Counted from the first letter of the stretch, positions 36,901 through 46,996 are shown. The stretch is DNA of 64,000 nucleotides from Clostridia bacterium (GCA_009929735.1 RZZU01000007.1:1-64000); one strand, 5' to 3'. A program made the numbers and translations. The notes: generated by a model not told the origin, from the sequence alone.

Positions 36901-38479
36901 CGATATTTATTCGATTGAGGACTTGGCTCAGCTGATTTATGACTTGAAAAATGCCAACAGAGATGCGAGAATTACCGTTAAGCTTTGCGCCGAGGCAGGC
37001 GTAGGTACGATTGCCGCAGGTGTAGCAAAGGCGGGCGCACAGGTTATTCTGATTTCAGGCTATGATGGCGGTACGGGAGCGGCGCCCAGAACCTCCATTC
37101 AACATGCAGGGGTTCCTTGGGAGCTTGGCTTGGCGGAAACACACCAAACCTTAATCCGCAACGGCTTGAGAAATAAAGTTACGCTGGAAACAGACGGTAA
37201 GCTAATGAGTGGCCGTGATGTTGCCCTTGCCGCATTGATGGGAGCGGAGGAATTTGGGTTTGCAACGGCACCGCTGGTAACGATGGGCTGCGTTATGATG
37301 CGTGTATGCAATCTGGACACCTGTCCGGTTGGCGTAGCAACGCAAAACCCTGAACTAAGAAAAAGATTTAAGGGCAAACCCGAATATGTAATTAACTTTA
37401 TGTATTTTATTGCCCAGGAATTAAGAGAGTATATGGCAAAGCTTGGTTTTAGAACCATTTCAGAAATGGTTGGACGAAGCGATTTGTTAAAGGTTCGTGA
37501 TGGCGCAAGAACAAGAACGACGAAGGTTGAATTGGAAAGAATCATCACTAATCCGTTTGCAAAGCCGGGTCAAAATTTTGGGTGTGATTCAAAACAGGTT
37601 TATGACCATCATTTGGAGGAAACCTTGGATTTGAAGGTTTTGTATCATAAGCTGAAAAATGCCATAGAGACCAAGACTCCGGTTAGGCTTGAGGTTGACG
37701 TGAAAAATACAGACCGTACCGTTGGCACAATTTTGGGTTCTGAAATTACAAAGCGATACCCCCAAGGGCTTGCGGATGATACGGTACATATTAAATGTAA
37801 CGGTACGGGCGGACAAAGCTTTGGTGCATTTATTCCAAAGGGGCTTACCCTTGAATTGGAAGGAGATAGCAATGACTACTTTGGCAAGGGACTTTCCGGC
37901 GGTAGATTAATTACATATCCTCCAAAGAAGAGCAAGCTGAAAGAGGACGAAAACATTATTATCGGAAATGTTGCGTTGTATGGAGCCACAGGCGGAGAGG
38001 CCTATATCAACGGTGTGGCAGGCGAACGCTTCTGCGTGCGTAACTCCGGTGGAAGGGCTGTCGTTGAGGGCGTTGGCGATCATGGCTGCGAGTATATGAC
38101 AGGTGGAATTGCCGTTATTATCGGAAATACGGGGAAAAACTTTGCCGCAGGCATGAGCGGTGGTGTTGCCTATGTTTTGGATGAAAACAGAGATTTCTAT
38201 ACCCGAGTAAACAAAGAGCTGGTTTCCTTGGAAGAAATGCTGCACAAACAAGACGTTACGGTTTTGAAGGAAATGCTGACAAACCACGTGAAATTGACAG
38301 GCTCGAAAAAGGGACAGGAAATTATTGACGATTTTAGCAACTATCTGCCTAAATTTAAAAAAGTTCTGCCTCATGATTTTGACAAGATGTATAAGGCTAC
38401 CGTTCGTATGGAAGAAAAAGGGCTGAGTGGTGACGAGGCGTTAATTGAGGCATTCTATGCGTTCTATTCAAATAAATAA
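33926..38479 (+). CDS. gltB: Glutamate synthase (NADPH) large subunit
   Basis: The protein is 1517 residues from the ATG at 33926, where GAAAGG has better spacing than for the ATG at 33917. It hydrolyses glutamine and uses the ammonia with 2-oxoglutarate to give two glutamates. The N-terminal glutamine amidotransferase begins at Cys25 (NCGIGAIVN) after a short propeptide. The FMN synthase domain has FKTGAMSYGSIS, the 3Fe-4S cysteines lie in CVMMRVCNLDTCPVG (about 1122-1136), and the glycine-rich C-terminal helix follows. It forms a complex with GltD, encoded 17 bases downstream. Confidence 0.98.
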   Translation: MNKNLFQQHNEPEGLYDPSFEHDNCGIGAIVNIKGIKSHQTVEDALKIVENLEHRAGKDGEGKTGDGVGILLQISHKFFTKEAKKLGFEIGEEGDYAVGMFFLPQGELERNRAKKMFEIIVEKENLEFIGWREVPTNASILGKQALDCMPYILQCFIKRKPETEKGLHFERMVYVARRVFEQSNDNSYVVSLSSRTIVYKGMFLVNQLRLFFKDLQDRDYESAIGMVHSRFSTNTTPSWDRAHPNRYILHNGEINTIRGNSDLMLAREETMAADVFKGEMHKVLPIINQSGSDSAMLDNTLEFLVMSGMDLPLAVMVTIPEPWSNNKNISRAKKDFYQYYATMLEPWDGPASILFSDGEVLGAVLDRNGLRPSRYYITDDDRLILSSEVGVLDIPVEKIIKKDRLRPGKMLLVDTTKGTIIADDDLKEQYATRQPYGEWIDKNLVHLKDITIPNKKTHQYSKEELTRLQRTFGYTYEEVMTAVLPMAKTGEEAIASMGTDTPLAVLSETKKPLFNYFKQMFAQVTNPPIDAIREEIVTSTTVYIGGAGNLLEEKPENCKVIRVNNPILTNTDLLKIKEMDIEGFKVAVLPITYYKNTQLERAIDRLFVEVDRAYRDGANIIILSDRDVDENHVSIPSLLAVSAVSKYLVKTKKKTSIALVLETAEPREVHHFATLLGYGACAVNPYLAQDTIANLIDEDILDKDYYAAVNDYNSAILHGIVKIASKMGISTIQSYQGAQIFEAVGIDSKVVDKYFTNTVTRIEGVDLDDIQKEFHEWHNSAFDPLGLDTDLTLDSVGSHKFRSNKSKHLYNPQTIHLLQEATRTGDYNLFKEYTRFVNDEAKVTLRGLIGFKFAENPIPIEEVESVESIVKRFKTGAMSYGSISQEAHETLAIAMNRIGGKSNSGEGGESIERLTPDPNGDSRCSAIKQVASGRFGVTSRYLVSAKEIQIKMAQGAKPGEGGHLPAEKVYPWIAKTRHSTPGVGLISPPPHHDIYSIEDLAQLIYDLKNANRDARITVKLCAEAGVGTIAAGVAKAGAQVILISGYDGGTGAAPRTSIQHAGVPWELGLAETHQTLIRNGLRNKVTLETDGKLMSGRDVALAALMGAEEFGFATAPLVTMGCVMMRVCNLDTCPVGVATQNPELRKRFKGKPEYVINFMYFIAQELREYMAKLGFRTISEMVGRSDLLKVRDGARTRTTKVELERIITNPFAKPGQNFGCDSKQVYDHHLEETLDLKVLYHKLKNAIETKTPVRLEVDVKNTDRTVGTILGSEITKRYPQGLADDTVHIKCNGTGGQSFGAFIPKGLTLELEGDSNDYFGKGLSGGRLITYPPKKSKLKEDENIIIGNVALYGATGGEAYINGVAGERFCVRNSGGRAVVEGVGDHGCEYMTGGIAVIIGNTGKNFAAGMSGGVAYVLDENRDFYTRVNKELVSLEEMLHKQDVTVLKEMLTNHVKLTGSKKGQEIIDDFSNYLPKFKKVLPHDFDKMYKATVRMEEKGLSGDEALIEAFYAFYSNK

Positions 38480-38496
38480 GACAGGGGGGATAATGA

Positions 38497-39981
38497 ATGG
38501 GAAAAGCAACGGGATTTTTGGAGTATGAAAGAAAATCCGGGGGAGAAACAAGCCCGAAGGAAAGAATTAAGCACTTTCAGGATTTTCATGAGCATTTGCA
38601 AAAATGCGAGCAACAGCAGCAGGCAGCAAGATGTATGGATTGCGGCGTACCCTTCTGTCAGAGTGGAATGATGTTAAAGGGAATGACTTCCGGTTGTCCT
38701 TTGAATAATTTGATACCGGAATGGAACGATTTAATTTATCTGGAAAAGCCTGATCAGGCATTAGGAAGACTTTTAAAAACCAACAGCTTTCCGGAATTTA
38801 CAAGCCGTGTATGTCCTGCGCCTTGTGAGGCGGCTTGTACTTGCGGCTTAAATGATACACCCGTTACCATTAAGGAAAATGAATGGAGTATTATTGAAAA
38901 CGGATATGCCTCGGGATTGATTCAGCCAAATCCGCCAAAGGTAAGAACAGGCAAGAAAATTGCGGTTATTGGAAGCGGGCCATCGGGGCTTGCGGCGGCG
39001 GATCAACTGAACAAAAGAGGGCATAGCGTTGCTGTTTATGAGCGCAATGACAGGGTTGGTGGATTGTTGATGTACGGCATTCCCAATATGAAGCTGGAAA
39101 AAACGGTAATTGATCGCAAAATAAGAATTATGGAAGAAGAGGGTATTGAATTTATTACCAATGCTGACGTAGGCAATACAATTAAGGCGGAAAAGCTGAT
39201 TAAGGAATATGACTGTGTTATTCTTGCCTGCGGTGCGTCTAATCCCCGTGATATTAAGGCTTCCGGACGAGAGGGAAAAGGAATTTATTTTGCGGTGGAT
39301 TTTTTAAGGGCTACAACAAAAAGTCTTTTGGACAGCAATTTGAAGGACGGTAACTATATATCCGCAAAGGGGAAAAATGTTTTGGTCATTGGCGGCGGCG
39401 ATACGGGAAACGATTGTGTTGGCACATCTATACGCCATGGGGCGAAAAGTGTGGTTCAGCTGGAAATGATGCCAAAGCCTCCCATGGAAAGAGCGGATAA
39501 TAATCGCTGGCCGGAATGGCCGAAGGTTTTAAAAACCGATTACGGTCAACAGGAGGCAATCGCTGTTTTTGGAAATGACCCTCGACTTTATGAAACAACA
39601 GTTACAGAGTTTGTTTTAGACAAGGAAGGCAATGTTGCAAAGGCTAAAATTGTGAAACTGGAGAAAAAAGTGGACAAAAACGGGGCGATAACGTTTGGTC
39701 ATGTCAGAGGGAGCGAAAAGACAATCGATGTGGATTTGGTATTGATTGCAGCGGGCTTTTTAGGAAGCCAAAGCTATGTGGCGCAGGCGTTTAAAGTGGA
39801 GCTGAATGAAAGATCAAATGTTAAGACCCGTGAAAACAGCTTTCACACAAATGCACCCAAAATCTTTGTTACGGGCGATATGCACAGAGGGCAGTCCTTG
39901 GTTGTATGGGCAATTAAGGAAGGGCGCAGTGTTGCGAGAGAGGTGGATGAAACGCTGATGGGTTATACAAATCTGGTATAA
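38497..39981 (+). CDS. gltD: Glutamate synthase small subunit
   Basis: The 494-residue flavoprotein passes electrons from NADPH to GltB. The N-terminal cluster region has CMDCGVPFCQSG (about 46), GCPLNNLIPEW and CPAPCEAACTCG. FAD binds at GSGPSGLAAADQL (about 157) and NADPH at VIGGGDTGNDCVG (about 299). The FAD-closing GDMHRGQSLVVWAI segment is present. GGGGGG precedes the ATG. Confidence 0.98.
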   Translation: MGKATGFLEYERKSGGETSPKERIKHFQDFHEHLQKCEQQQQAARCMDCGVPFCQSGMMLKGMTSGCPLNNLIPEWNDLIYLEKPDQALGRLLKTNSFPEFTSRVCPAPCEAACTCGLNDTPVTIKENEWSIIENGYASGLIQPNPPKVRTGKKIAVIGSGPSGLAAADQLNKRGHSVAVYERNDRVGGLLMYGIPNMKLEKTVIDRKIRIMEEEGIEFITNADVGNTIKAEKLIKEYDCVILACGASNPRDIKASGREGKGIYFAVDFLRATTKSLLDSNLKDGNYISAKGKNVLVIGGGDTGNDCVGTSIRHGAKSVVQLEMMPKPPMERADNNRWPEWPKVLKTDYGQQEAIAVFGNDPRLYETTVTEFVLDKEGNVAKAKIVKLEKKVDKNGAITFGHVRGSEKTIDVDLVLIAAGFLGSQSYVAQAFKVELNERSNVKTRENSFHTNAPKIFVTGDMHRGQSLVVWAIKEGRSVAREVDETLMGYTNLV

Positions 39982-40088
39982 TGGTTCCTTCAGCAAATCT
40001 GTTCCAGGCAAAAAAGTGAAACAATAATCATTCTCTTATTTTTTGAGCATTCTAATCTGTATGATGCAGATGATTTAAAAAAGATATT

Positions 40089-40132
40089 AAGAAAGGGCAG
40101 CAACTGTTTTCTCGGTTTCTGCCCTTTCTTGT
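40089..40132 (+). terminator. gltBD terminator
   Basis: Perfect 12-bp arms AAGAAAGGGCAG and CTGCCCTTTCTT. The T-run is modest. Confidence 0.8.
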
Positions 40133-40346
40133 ATCTTTAGAAAAGTACAATCTGTTTTTTGCGATATAGAAGCCATCCAGCTTCATTTATTTGGACTGGC
40201 CAAACAGTGGTGTTCATGATGCGTTTGTGGTCGTAAAAGAACCCCTTGGTTCAATTCCTCCACCGCTTTTTTAAGATGTGCTACTGGTAATTGAATTTGA
40301 GTTCGGATATGGAGTTATCCACTATGCGAAAATAATATGCACCCCA
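40133..40346. other. Spacer with possible gene debris
   Basis: On the minus strand about 40190-40310 an interrupted frame reads in part PVAHLKKAVEELNQGVL. It has no start, ribosome site or recognisable family, and looks like a fragment of a lost gene. Confidence 0.3.
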
Positions 40347-41108
40347 TTAACCGCCTATCATTACACCCACATTACCATATAAAAGAATTCGAATGATACC
40401 GCAAACAAAAAGATGCAAGGGATAATAAGCGTAGAAGAACCACTTCATTCCTTTCCAATCCCCTTGGCGGCCATTGTATTGCTTGAGCAGAGGAATAGAT
40501 AAGGCAACAAACATCTGTAATATGCCATATACTTTATTGATAAAGAAGAAATATACCGTTGCATACATTGCCACTAATAATAGCATGCTTTGCATCTGCT
40601 TTTTAAAATTGCCTCTATGATTGCCAATATACATAATTGCCATTGTTGCGATGCTGCTCCAATCCGAACAAAAAGTAAGCGCACAAATGGCGATGATAAG
40701 CAAGGTTTTTACCCATTGCTTGAGTCTTGGGTCTGTGCTTTGGGAAATTGCAAGGGCTACCAAGCCCCATGCCAATGGCCATAATACGCTTGTTTGGTTA
40801 AAAACAGTTGTTTGAAATGGAACAAACGGGATTCCAAAAGCAAAGTTATATGCAAAATGTGAAACAATAGAAAATAGAAACAGTCTTTGAAGATATTTTT
40901 TTAAATCGTGCGTGTAATAATATCCTTCCGCAACGAAAAACCACATAATGGGAGCAGTAAGTCTGCCAATAATATGTAATAACAAAATCAGAGGATTGGT
41001 TGGGTAATTGGGGAAAATAACGCAGGTTAAATGGTCTATTGTCATAGCAATAATGGCAATTAATTTAAGATTGTTTGAGGTCAATCCTTTTTGGCTTATT
41101 GTAGGCAT
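40347..41108 (-). CDS. TraX-family membrane protein
   Basis: The protein is 253 residues from the ATG at 41108, which has GAAGGAGG upstream. It matches the TraX family (PF05857). The start has the characteristic LKLIAIIAMTIDHL segment, followed by IIGRLTAPIMWFFVAEGYYYT and about eight membrane spans. TraX acetylates F-pilin in conjugative plasmids. The many chromosomal homologues in Firmicutes are probably membrane acyltransferases of unknown substrate. No conjugation gene lies nearby, so the pilus role should not be carried over. Confidence 0.88.
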   Translation of the reverse strand: MPTISQKGLTSNNLKLIAIIAMTIDHLTCVIFPNYPTNPLILLLHIIGRLTAPIMWFFVAEGYYYTHDLKKYLQRLFLFSIVSHFAYNFAFGIPFVPFQTTVFNQTSVLWPLAWGLVALAISQSTDPRLKQWVKTLLIIAICALTFCSDWSSIATMAIMYIGNHRGNFKKQMQSMLLLVAMYATVYFFFINKVYGILQMFVALSIPLLKQYNGRQGDWKGMKWFFYAYYPLHLFVCGIIRILLYGNVGVMIGG

Positions 41109-41348
41109 GAAAATAATCCTCCTTCTATATGGGTATTTCTGTGAGAATTTGTATATGCACAGTCGGCACATAGGCTAATGTTATTTTATGACAAGATTGA
41201 AAATAACACAATCAAAAGGTATAAAAAGTCTAAGATTTCAGACTATGTACATCTGTTTTGCAAAGAGAACCATAAGTTTTGGGTTCAGGCATAAGGATGG
41301 ACTTTAGGCAGGAGGCAATGAAAAGCGCAATGATGCCCGTTATATTGC

Positions 41349-41380
41349 AACAGCAACCCTCCAAATGAAGGGTTGCTGTT
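41349..41380. terminator. Hairpin between the chemoreceptor and TraX-like genes
   Basis: Perfect 12-bp arms AACAGCAACCCT and AGGGTTGCTGTT. Neither strand has a strong U-run, so termination may be weak. Confidence 0.5.
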
Positions 41381-41400
41381 GATTGTCTTTTCTTAAAACT

Positions 41401-43155
41401 TTAGTAACGTTCTATAAAGGTCGCTTCATGATTTTCAAATTGAAATTGAACAATCAAATCCTTTAGAATATCGGCCTGACTGGATATTTCTTCGCTTGCA
41501 GCTGCACTTTCTTCAGATGTTGCGCTGTTTACCTGAATTACAGTTGAAACTTGTGTGAGGCTGCCACTAACTTCATCTATTGATTTTTTCTGTAGCATTG
41601 CTGCATCAGCAATGCTTTGTATCATGTCCGCAGTCTGTTCGGAGCTTGTTATAATTTGATTTAAAGATGCTGCAGTTTCTGACACGATTTTTGATCCGCT
41701 TGCAATTGCAGCCATAGAATTCTCTATGAGCTCAGTGGTGATTTTTGCGCTTTCGGCTGATTTGCCCGCAAGATTGCGCACCTCATCCGCAACAACTGCA
41801 AACCCCTTTCCGGCATCACCTGCACGAGCGGCTTCAACCGCTGCATTTAAGGCAAGGATATTTGTTTGAAATGCAATATCATCGATATTTTTGATAATCT
41901 TCCCGATTTCATTGGAAGCATGGCTGATTTTTTCCATAGCCGCTATCATTTCCTGCATCTGCTGCTGTCCTTGCGAGGAAGAGTGACTGGATTCTATTGC
42001 AATCTGTTTGGCCTGTCCTGCATCGTTGGCAGTTTGATGAATGCTTTCCGTTATCTCTGAGACAAAGCTTGACAACTCTTGAATTGATGCTGCTTGTTCA
42101 GTTGCACCCTGCGCAAGCGTTTGGGAGCCTTCCGCAACCTGTTTGGAACCTCGGGCAACTTCTTCGGAAGCGGCATAAATTTGTGATAATGTTTTTGAAA
42201 TATTACCCGAAAAGCTTTGGATGGAATTGTTAATCTCGGATAAATCGCCACTATATTCCAATGTGGAGTTCAGGATAAAATTTCCTTCGGAAAATCCTTT
42301 CATAACATTATGAATGTCATACAGAATTCCGCTTAAGTTATTCACGGTTTGTTGTGTTGCGATAGAGAGGGTTTCAAATTCATCCCCGGTTTTTACATCC
42401 GGAATAGGAGAGTGCAGATCACCTTGACTAAGCAGCGTAAGGCGCTGTGTGACACTTGTTAAGTGCTTCGTCATTCTTTCGGATAGGAGTAGCACCCAGA
42501 TTATCCCGAGTGCGCCCATTACAGCACCGCAGGCAACAATTCCAATTAAAGAAAGAATTTTTTGCTTTTGATATTTCTCAATAATATTTTCTACATCGTC
42601 ATAGTAATTGCCTGTGCTGATGTACCAGCCATATGGCTCAAATTTCTCGGTGAAGCCACGTTTTTTAAAGGTACCTTCTTCATTGGGCTTGGTGAAGTAA
42701 AATTCTGTAAATCCGCCATTTGCCTGATTACCCGCTGCAATAAAATTTTGGACAAAGTAGTTTCCCTCTTGATCCTCTGTATTGAATCTTTGGGCTCCCT
42801 CATATTCCGGATTCATATGCACAATACAGGTGCCATCCGCCAAATCTGCCCAGAAATAACCTTCTCCGTTATTGTATCTGGTGTCACGGACAATTTTCTT
42901 GGCGGTTTCCATTTCCTCTGCCTGTGTAATTTCACCGTCTAAATAGCGTTGATGGTTTACGTCCAAAACGCCAAGCAGATTATCAACACTTGCTTGAATT
43001 AATGTATCAAAGTTTTGCTTATGTGCTTCAATTGTAGCGTTATGGGATTTTGTTAATTGGATAAATGATACTGCGCATTGGACAAAAATTGTTGCAATAA
43101 TTATCGTGCCAAAGAAAAGAAGTATTTTTGTTTTGAGCTTTGCTGCTTTTAGCAT
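41401..43155 (-). CDS. Methyl-accepting chemotaxis protein with single Cache domain
   Basis: The 584-residue receptor has TM1 (about 10-30), an extracellular single Cache-2-type sensor (about 35-185, including GEGYFWADL and [14 protein letters not shown]), TM2 (about 196-218) and HAMP. The signalling domain has its conserved tip [20 protein letters not shown] (about 430). Cache-2 domains usually bind small carboxylates or amino acids. No CheR-tethering C-terminal pentapeptide is evident. AAAGGATGG precedes the ATG. No other chemotaxis genes are in view. Confidence 0.95.
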   Translation of the reverse strand: MLKAAKLKTKILLFFGTIIIATIFVQCAVSFIQLTKSHNATIEAHKQNFDTLIQASVDNLLGVLDVNHQRYLDGEITQAEEMETAKKIVRDTRYNNGEGYFWADLADGTCIVHMNPEYEGAQRFNTEDQEGNYFVQNFIAAGNQANGGFTEFYFTKPNEEGTFKKRGFTEKFEPYGWYISTGNYYDDVENIIEKYQKQKILSLIGIVACGAVMGALGIIWVLLLSERMTKHLTSVTQRLTLLSQGDLHSPIPDVKTGDEFETLSIATQQTVNNLSGILYDIHNVMKGFSEGNFILNSTLEYSGDLSEINNSIQSFSGNISKTLSQIYAASEEVARGSKQVAEGSQTLAQGATEQAASIQELSSFVSEITESIHQTANDAGQAKQIAIESSHSSSQGQQQMQEMIAAMEKISHASNEIGKIIKNIDDIAFQTNILALNAAVEAARAGDAGKGFAVVADEVRNLAGKSAESAKITTELIENSMAAIASGSKIVSETAASLNQIITSSEQTADMIQSIADAAMLQKKSIDEVSGSLTQVSTVIQVNSATSEESAAASEEISSQADILKDLIVQFQFENHEATFIERY

Positions 43156-43715
43156 TTTACACCATCCTTTACTTTTTCAGTTTAAAAAAATTACAAATAA
43201 TGAACCTCATTCTGATAACGTGCTTCTTCAAAATTGCACTAATTGGCTTCCTTCAGGAGGGTACGCTCTATAAGCATAAAGCGTATGCTTTATTCAGTTT
43301 GGTGTAATTTTGCGCAATAGCAGTGACGTTTTCAATAAACTTATAAATTTCAGCGGCTCTGCGTCAAACAGAACGTTATATGTAATCAAAGAATTTGCAG
43401 TTAGTATAGCAACCTGTTTATTGAGATTACTCATTTTTACATATAACACATAAATTTATAAGGTTTTTCAATTCAAAATAAGTAATAATTTTCTTGTTAT
43501 TCTTCCATATTCATCTAAAAAAAACATAACTTCAATCGTAAATTTTAGCAGTTAGTTACTTTTTTGTCAATCCCCTTTTTTCGTCATTGCTCAAAAGGAT
43601 TTTCAGACAAGCAGATATAAAAATCTTTCTTTTTCTTGCTTTTCTGCCATTAAATAAAACTGAAAAAAGAACATTTAGAAACATACAGTGGGTGTGTTTA
43701 AAGGGAGTGGTGATT
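43156..43715. other. Upstream region of the chemoreceptor gene
   Basis: No gene. On the minus strand the long leader contains GACGCAGAGCC (complement of about 43354-43364), faintly like the core of c-di-GMP-I riboswitches, and a hairpin AAGCATA/TATGCTT near 43271-43293. Other riboswitch landmarks are missing. Confidence 0.35.
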
Positions 43716-43820
43716 ATGATAATTGCAACTGAATTTCTGACAATAAAAAAATTCCCAAGAAAAATTGGGAAATTATTAGGAAAAGCTGATACGCAAGCTT
43801 TTTTGTCAGGCGTTCAGTGA
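43716..43820 (+). CDS. Possible 34-residue small protein
   Basis: An ATG with GGGAG at good spacing opens a short frame rich in lysine and hydrophobic residues (MIIATEFLTIKKF...). No family is recognised. An internal inverted repeat (about 43748-43775, ATTCCCAA/TTGGGAAAT) might instead be a minus-strand hairpin. Confidence 0.25.
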   Translation: MIIATEFLTIKKFPRKIGKLLGKADTQAFLSGVQ

Positions 43821-43991
43821 AACGAAAGCAAATTTATTCAAGGGATGCTGTAGCGTAAAATCATAATGATGTTGCACGTTCATGAACAGACAGGGAAAAG
43901 CCAAAAAGCAATTATTTTTGTCCATGGATTTTTACTCTTTTGCATTTTTCTTTATTTTTAATGGAAAGGTCTCCATTGTGTCATCGAATGA

Positions 43992-45137
43992 TTATTCCTC
44001 AACTTCATGCGCAACTTTGTGGGAGTTCTTTTCAATATACATTTTCTGATCGATTACCTCTAAAAAAAGTTCGGCTTTTCGGCCGTATGATGGTTGATAT
44101 ACTGCATATCCGATGCTGAAATTCATCTTATATGGTTTTTTTGTATTCTTGTTAAACTCTCGAAGGTTAGTGTAAATTCCTTGTACGATTGCGTCTAAAG
44201 CGGACGAATCATCTTCACTTAAAATGATACAAAATTCATCGCCCCCATATCGTGCAATAAAATCCGTGGGACTCACGGAATTGCGCAAAAGCTTTGTGGT
44301 ATTAATCAGTGCGAGGTCGCCCTCATAGTGACCAAAGCCGTCATTGATTAATTTAAAGTTGTCAATATCAAGCAGCAATGCAGAAAAGGAACGATTGTTT
44401 GTGGCTGTGTCAATTTTATGCTGCATATGATGATCCAATGATCTTCGGTTGAAAACGCCCGTCAAATAGTCTGTATCCATGCTGCGGTTTTGGATATTTG
44501 TAAATACAACCTGTGCAGCAAAAGTGATACTGATCAGTGTAAAAGGCAAGCCATAAATAAAAAACTGAAATACTGTCCCGATGATCGGACAAACAAGAAA
44601 AAGAAGCAAAGTTTTATAGTGGCTTATTTCGATTTTGCGCCTTTGATTGATGATGAAGCCTTCGATAATAAACATCATGAGAAAAAGGATAGACATTGGA
44701 AGCCAAAGAAGAGGGCCCCGATGATAGATGCCTGCTTCATCAAAATAAAACACTTTTTTGTTCATGACGGAAGAAAGCACAATCATACTGCAAATGGCAG
44801 CCATTATCCAAAGTAGGCTATTTATTCTGCGCTTTAATACCACATCTAAATCTGAAATTTGGGTGCACACATAAAGGTGAAAGATTGGAAGCAGCAGCGT
44901 GTTGAGAATAATTTCAAAATAATTTCCGGCGGCTGCAAGGGGAAAAATCCAAGCAGAAGCAAGATAAAGGCTGCTTAAAATGTCCGCAACGAATGATAAT
45001 AAAATTATTATTAGAAGCATAGAAAAATAATGCTCCTTTATAAAGTGAATGTTTCGGCGTTTATGATCCATTATGGTGAGAAAAGTCAGCTGGAGTATAC
45101 AATAGATACAGATACTTAAATAAGGCAGAGAAAACAC
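43992..45137 (-). CDS. Membrane-bound diguanylate cyclase (GGDEF)
   Basis: The 381-residue protein starts with GTG preceded by GGAGGAG. About six membrane spans (1-215) form an uncharacterised sensor region. A GGDEF domain follows with LLLDIDNFKLINDGFGHYEGD and the catalytic signature RYGGDEF (about 294-300), so it should make cyclic di-GMP from two GTP. No EAL domain is attached. The RxxD inhibitory site is not evident upstream of the signature. Confidence 0.94.
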   Translation of the reverse strand: MFSLPYLSICIYCILQLTFLTIMDHKRRNIHFIKEHYFSMLLIIILLSFVADILSSLYLASAWIFPLAAAGNYFEIILNTLLLPIFHLYVCTQISDLDVVLKRRINSLLWIMAAICSMIVLSSVMNKKVFYFDEAGIYHRGPLLWLPMSILFLMMFIIEGFIINQRRKIEISHYKTLLLFLVCPIIGTVFQFFIYGLPFTLISITFAAQVVFTNIQNRSMDTDYLTGVFNRRSLDHHMQHKIDTATNNRSFSALLLDIDNFKLINDGFGHYEGDLALINTTKLLRNSVSPTDFIARYGGDEFCIILSEDDSSALDAIVQGIYTNLREFNKNTKKPYKMNFSIGYAVYQPSYGRKAELFLEVIDQKMYIEKNSHKVAHEVEE

Positions 45138-45559
45138 AAAAACTCCTCCATTTTGTCAGTGTTTTGACGAAATAACAAAATATCGTTGACTTCGGTCATT
45201 TGTTAAAGATGTTCATTTGCTATTCCATAATAATACGCTCTATTTTGAAAGCAGGCAAGCCTTTTCAGGAGGCCTTAAAGATTAAAAAATGAATTTCATT
45301 AACGTGTAAGGATTCTTTGGCAGAAAGCTTCATTCTTTATCAATAACCTTATGCTTGCATTTTTTAGCTTCTCGTTTTTTTGTTCAAATTTATCTGTATT
45401 TTCCAAGCCAATACATCTGCAAGTGGAAATAACAGCAGACCCCTCGTGCAAGATGCACTTTGGGGTACTCACTGCAATTTGTTTTCCTGCTTTAACTTCA
45501 GAACGCTCATTAGTATGGTATTTCGTTGCTATTTTTCACTGAAGCTTATATAAAGAAAC
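45138..45559. other. Intergenic region, no feature recognised
   Basis: The only open frames lack ribosome sites and recognisable domains. A small AGGCAAGCCTTTTCAGGAGG patch near 45252-45275 shows imperfect symmetry. Confidence 0.35.
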
Positions 45560-46303
45560 TCAGTCGCCGCTTATAATGTTTTCTTCCTTACAGAACAGAT
45601 TTTTTCTTACCTCAAAAGAGTAGAGATAGGGATATTCTGCGCACAGATGTCTCATGTATTCGACCCATTGAATGAGCAGTGACTTTAAGGCTCTTTGAAT
45701 GTCGTTGGAAAGATGCGCCATGTCTAAGTGGTTGAGATCTTCAAAGCCATCTCTAGCGATTAATTCTTCTGTAACATGAAAAACGGAAAGGAGCATATCT
45801 GTAAAAGTGTCATGCTCAAGCAGGTTTGGGTTTTCAATTAACCGAATCAAAAAGTCCCGCTTGCTTTTCATCAGCACTTTCAAATCCTCAAGCTGAGCTG
45901 CACCGCATTCGATTTTTATTTCTGCATTTTCAAGATAGCGTACTGTTTTTAAAAACATAATGTCAGTCCAGTCGGTCTGAACCTTTAGTTTTTTGCTAAT
46001 ATCGGTATCATTTTTGCTAAAGCCTGTCATATTTTTAAGGATATCCGTTCCGGCTTCACTGAAAAATGCGTTGATGACAATGCTTATTTTTTCGAGTCTT
46101 TCGGTCTTTTCACGGTTTTTAAGGTACCTGCCCAGTACGACCGTAACAATCGCTATTTGAAGCGGGAGAAAGGCAAAATCCTGTAAAATATAGAAAGCTG
46201 TATCGCGTGGAGCGTGGAAAACTATAATTTGCACCCCGTACATAAGCACCGAAAGCAGTGCCAGAAGTAAAACGATCAGTAAACTGGAATTTTCTTTTTT
46301 CAT
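45560..46303 (-). CDS. Two-span membrane protein of unknown function
   Basis: The protein is 247 residues from the ATG at 46303, preceded by GAGGGG. Two N-terminal membrane spans (about 7-28 and 37-60) are followed by a helical, charged cytoplasmic domain with no recognised motif. Clusters of acidic and leucine residues suggest an all-alpha bundle. It is the last of four minus-strand genes running from rlmD. Confidence 0.65.
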   Translation of the reverse strand: MKKENSSLLIVLLLALLSVLMYGVQIIVFHAPRDTAFYILQDFAFLPLQIAIVTVVLGRYLKNREKTERLEKISIVINAFFSEAGTDILKNMTGFSKNDTDISKKLKVQTDWTDIMFLKTVRYLENAEIKIECGAAQLEDLKVLMKSKRDFLIRLIENPNLLEHDTFTDMLLSVFHVTEELIARDGFEDLNHLDMAHLSNDIQRALKSLLIQWVEYMRHLCAEYPYLYSFEVRKNLFCKEENIISGD

Positions 46304-46405
46304 ATCGTATCCCCTCTGCTTCAATATATGTTTTTTAATTTTTAGGTTACCACGATAAAACGAGGCTGCATCTGTTGTTTTCTGTAAAGTACGCATCGAA
46401 AAATA

Positions 46406-46996
46406 TTATGTGTGCTTCGTGAAAAATCCCCGAATATATTCTTTTGCTATCTGCGCTTGTTCCGTGTTGAAACACTTGGAATAAGGATCCATAAATCCAT
46501 GACTTGCTTTTAATTTGTGAACTTCGACATTAGATGTACCACGAAGCTTGCTTATTACACTGTCTACATCAAACGAATCCTGCGTGGCAAACAATAAAAG
46601 TGCCGGACAGCATGGTTGCAGTAACAAATCATCACGTATGCGAGAACCATAACAGCAGATGATTCCATCACAGTTTACATTTTCACAGCATCTCCAGGCG
46701 ATTGTTGCACCCACACTGAAACCAAGTATAAATACCTTATCATAGGCAGGCTTTATCTTTTCAACAAACTGTTCAATTTTTTTATCATAATCGAAGCCTA
46801 TTTTATTTGTAAAGTAATGGTACGCCTCGGAAGCCTCGGAATATGAAAAACATTTTCGTTGAAGCATTTCTGGACAGAACACATCAAATCCTTGCATATG
46901 GTATGCAGAACAAACTTCTTCCATAAACCTATTTGTCCCATATATTTCGTGCAGTATAATTAACGCATTTTTATGATTACTTATTTTTTCAATCAT
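46406..46996 (-). CDS. Dienelactone hydrolase-like alpha/beta hydrolase
   Basis: The protein is 196 residues from the ATG at 46996, supported by CAGGTG seven bases upstream; longer starts in this frame lack a site. The nucleophile elbow is LGFSVGA (serine where classic dienelactone hydrolase has cysteine). The acid lies in ATQDSFD and the histidine in KASHGFMDP. It is a small cytoplasmic hydrolase of unknown substrate. Confidence 0.8.
   Translation of the reverse strand: MIEKISNHKNALIILHEIYGTNRFMEEVCSAYHMQGFDVFCPEMLQRKCFSYSEASEAYHYFTNKIGFDYDKKIEQFVEKIKPAYDKVFILGFSVGATIAWRCCENVNCDGIICCYGSRIRDDLLLQPCCPALLLFATQDSFDVDSVISKLRGTSNVEVHKLKASHGFMDPYSKCFNTEQAQIAKEYIRGFFTKHT

Noticed and set aside
40190-40310. 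Minus-strand fragment suspected to be a transposase remnant
   Set aside because: No catalytic motif or inverted ends could be found; kept only as unidentified debris.
40347-41108. Conjugation region inferred from the TraX-like gene
   Set aside because: No other transfer genes are present; chromosomal TraX-family proteins occur widely without conjugation.
43350-43440. Possible c-di-GMP-I riboswitch upstream of the chemoreceptor (minus strand GACGCAGAGCC)
   Set aside because: The GGGCAAACC-type partner, the tetraloop and the closing 3' helix are not recognisable, and the spacing does not fit. A covariance-model scan would settle it.
45351-45542. Open frame of 63 codons
   Set aside because: No ribosome site and no family likeness; intergenic by context.
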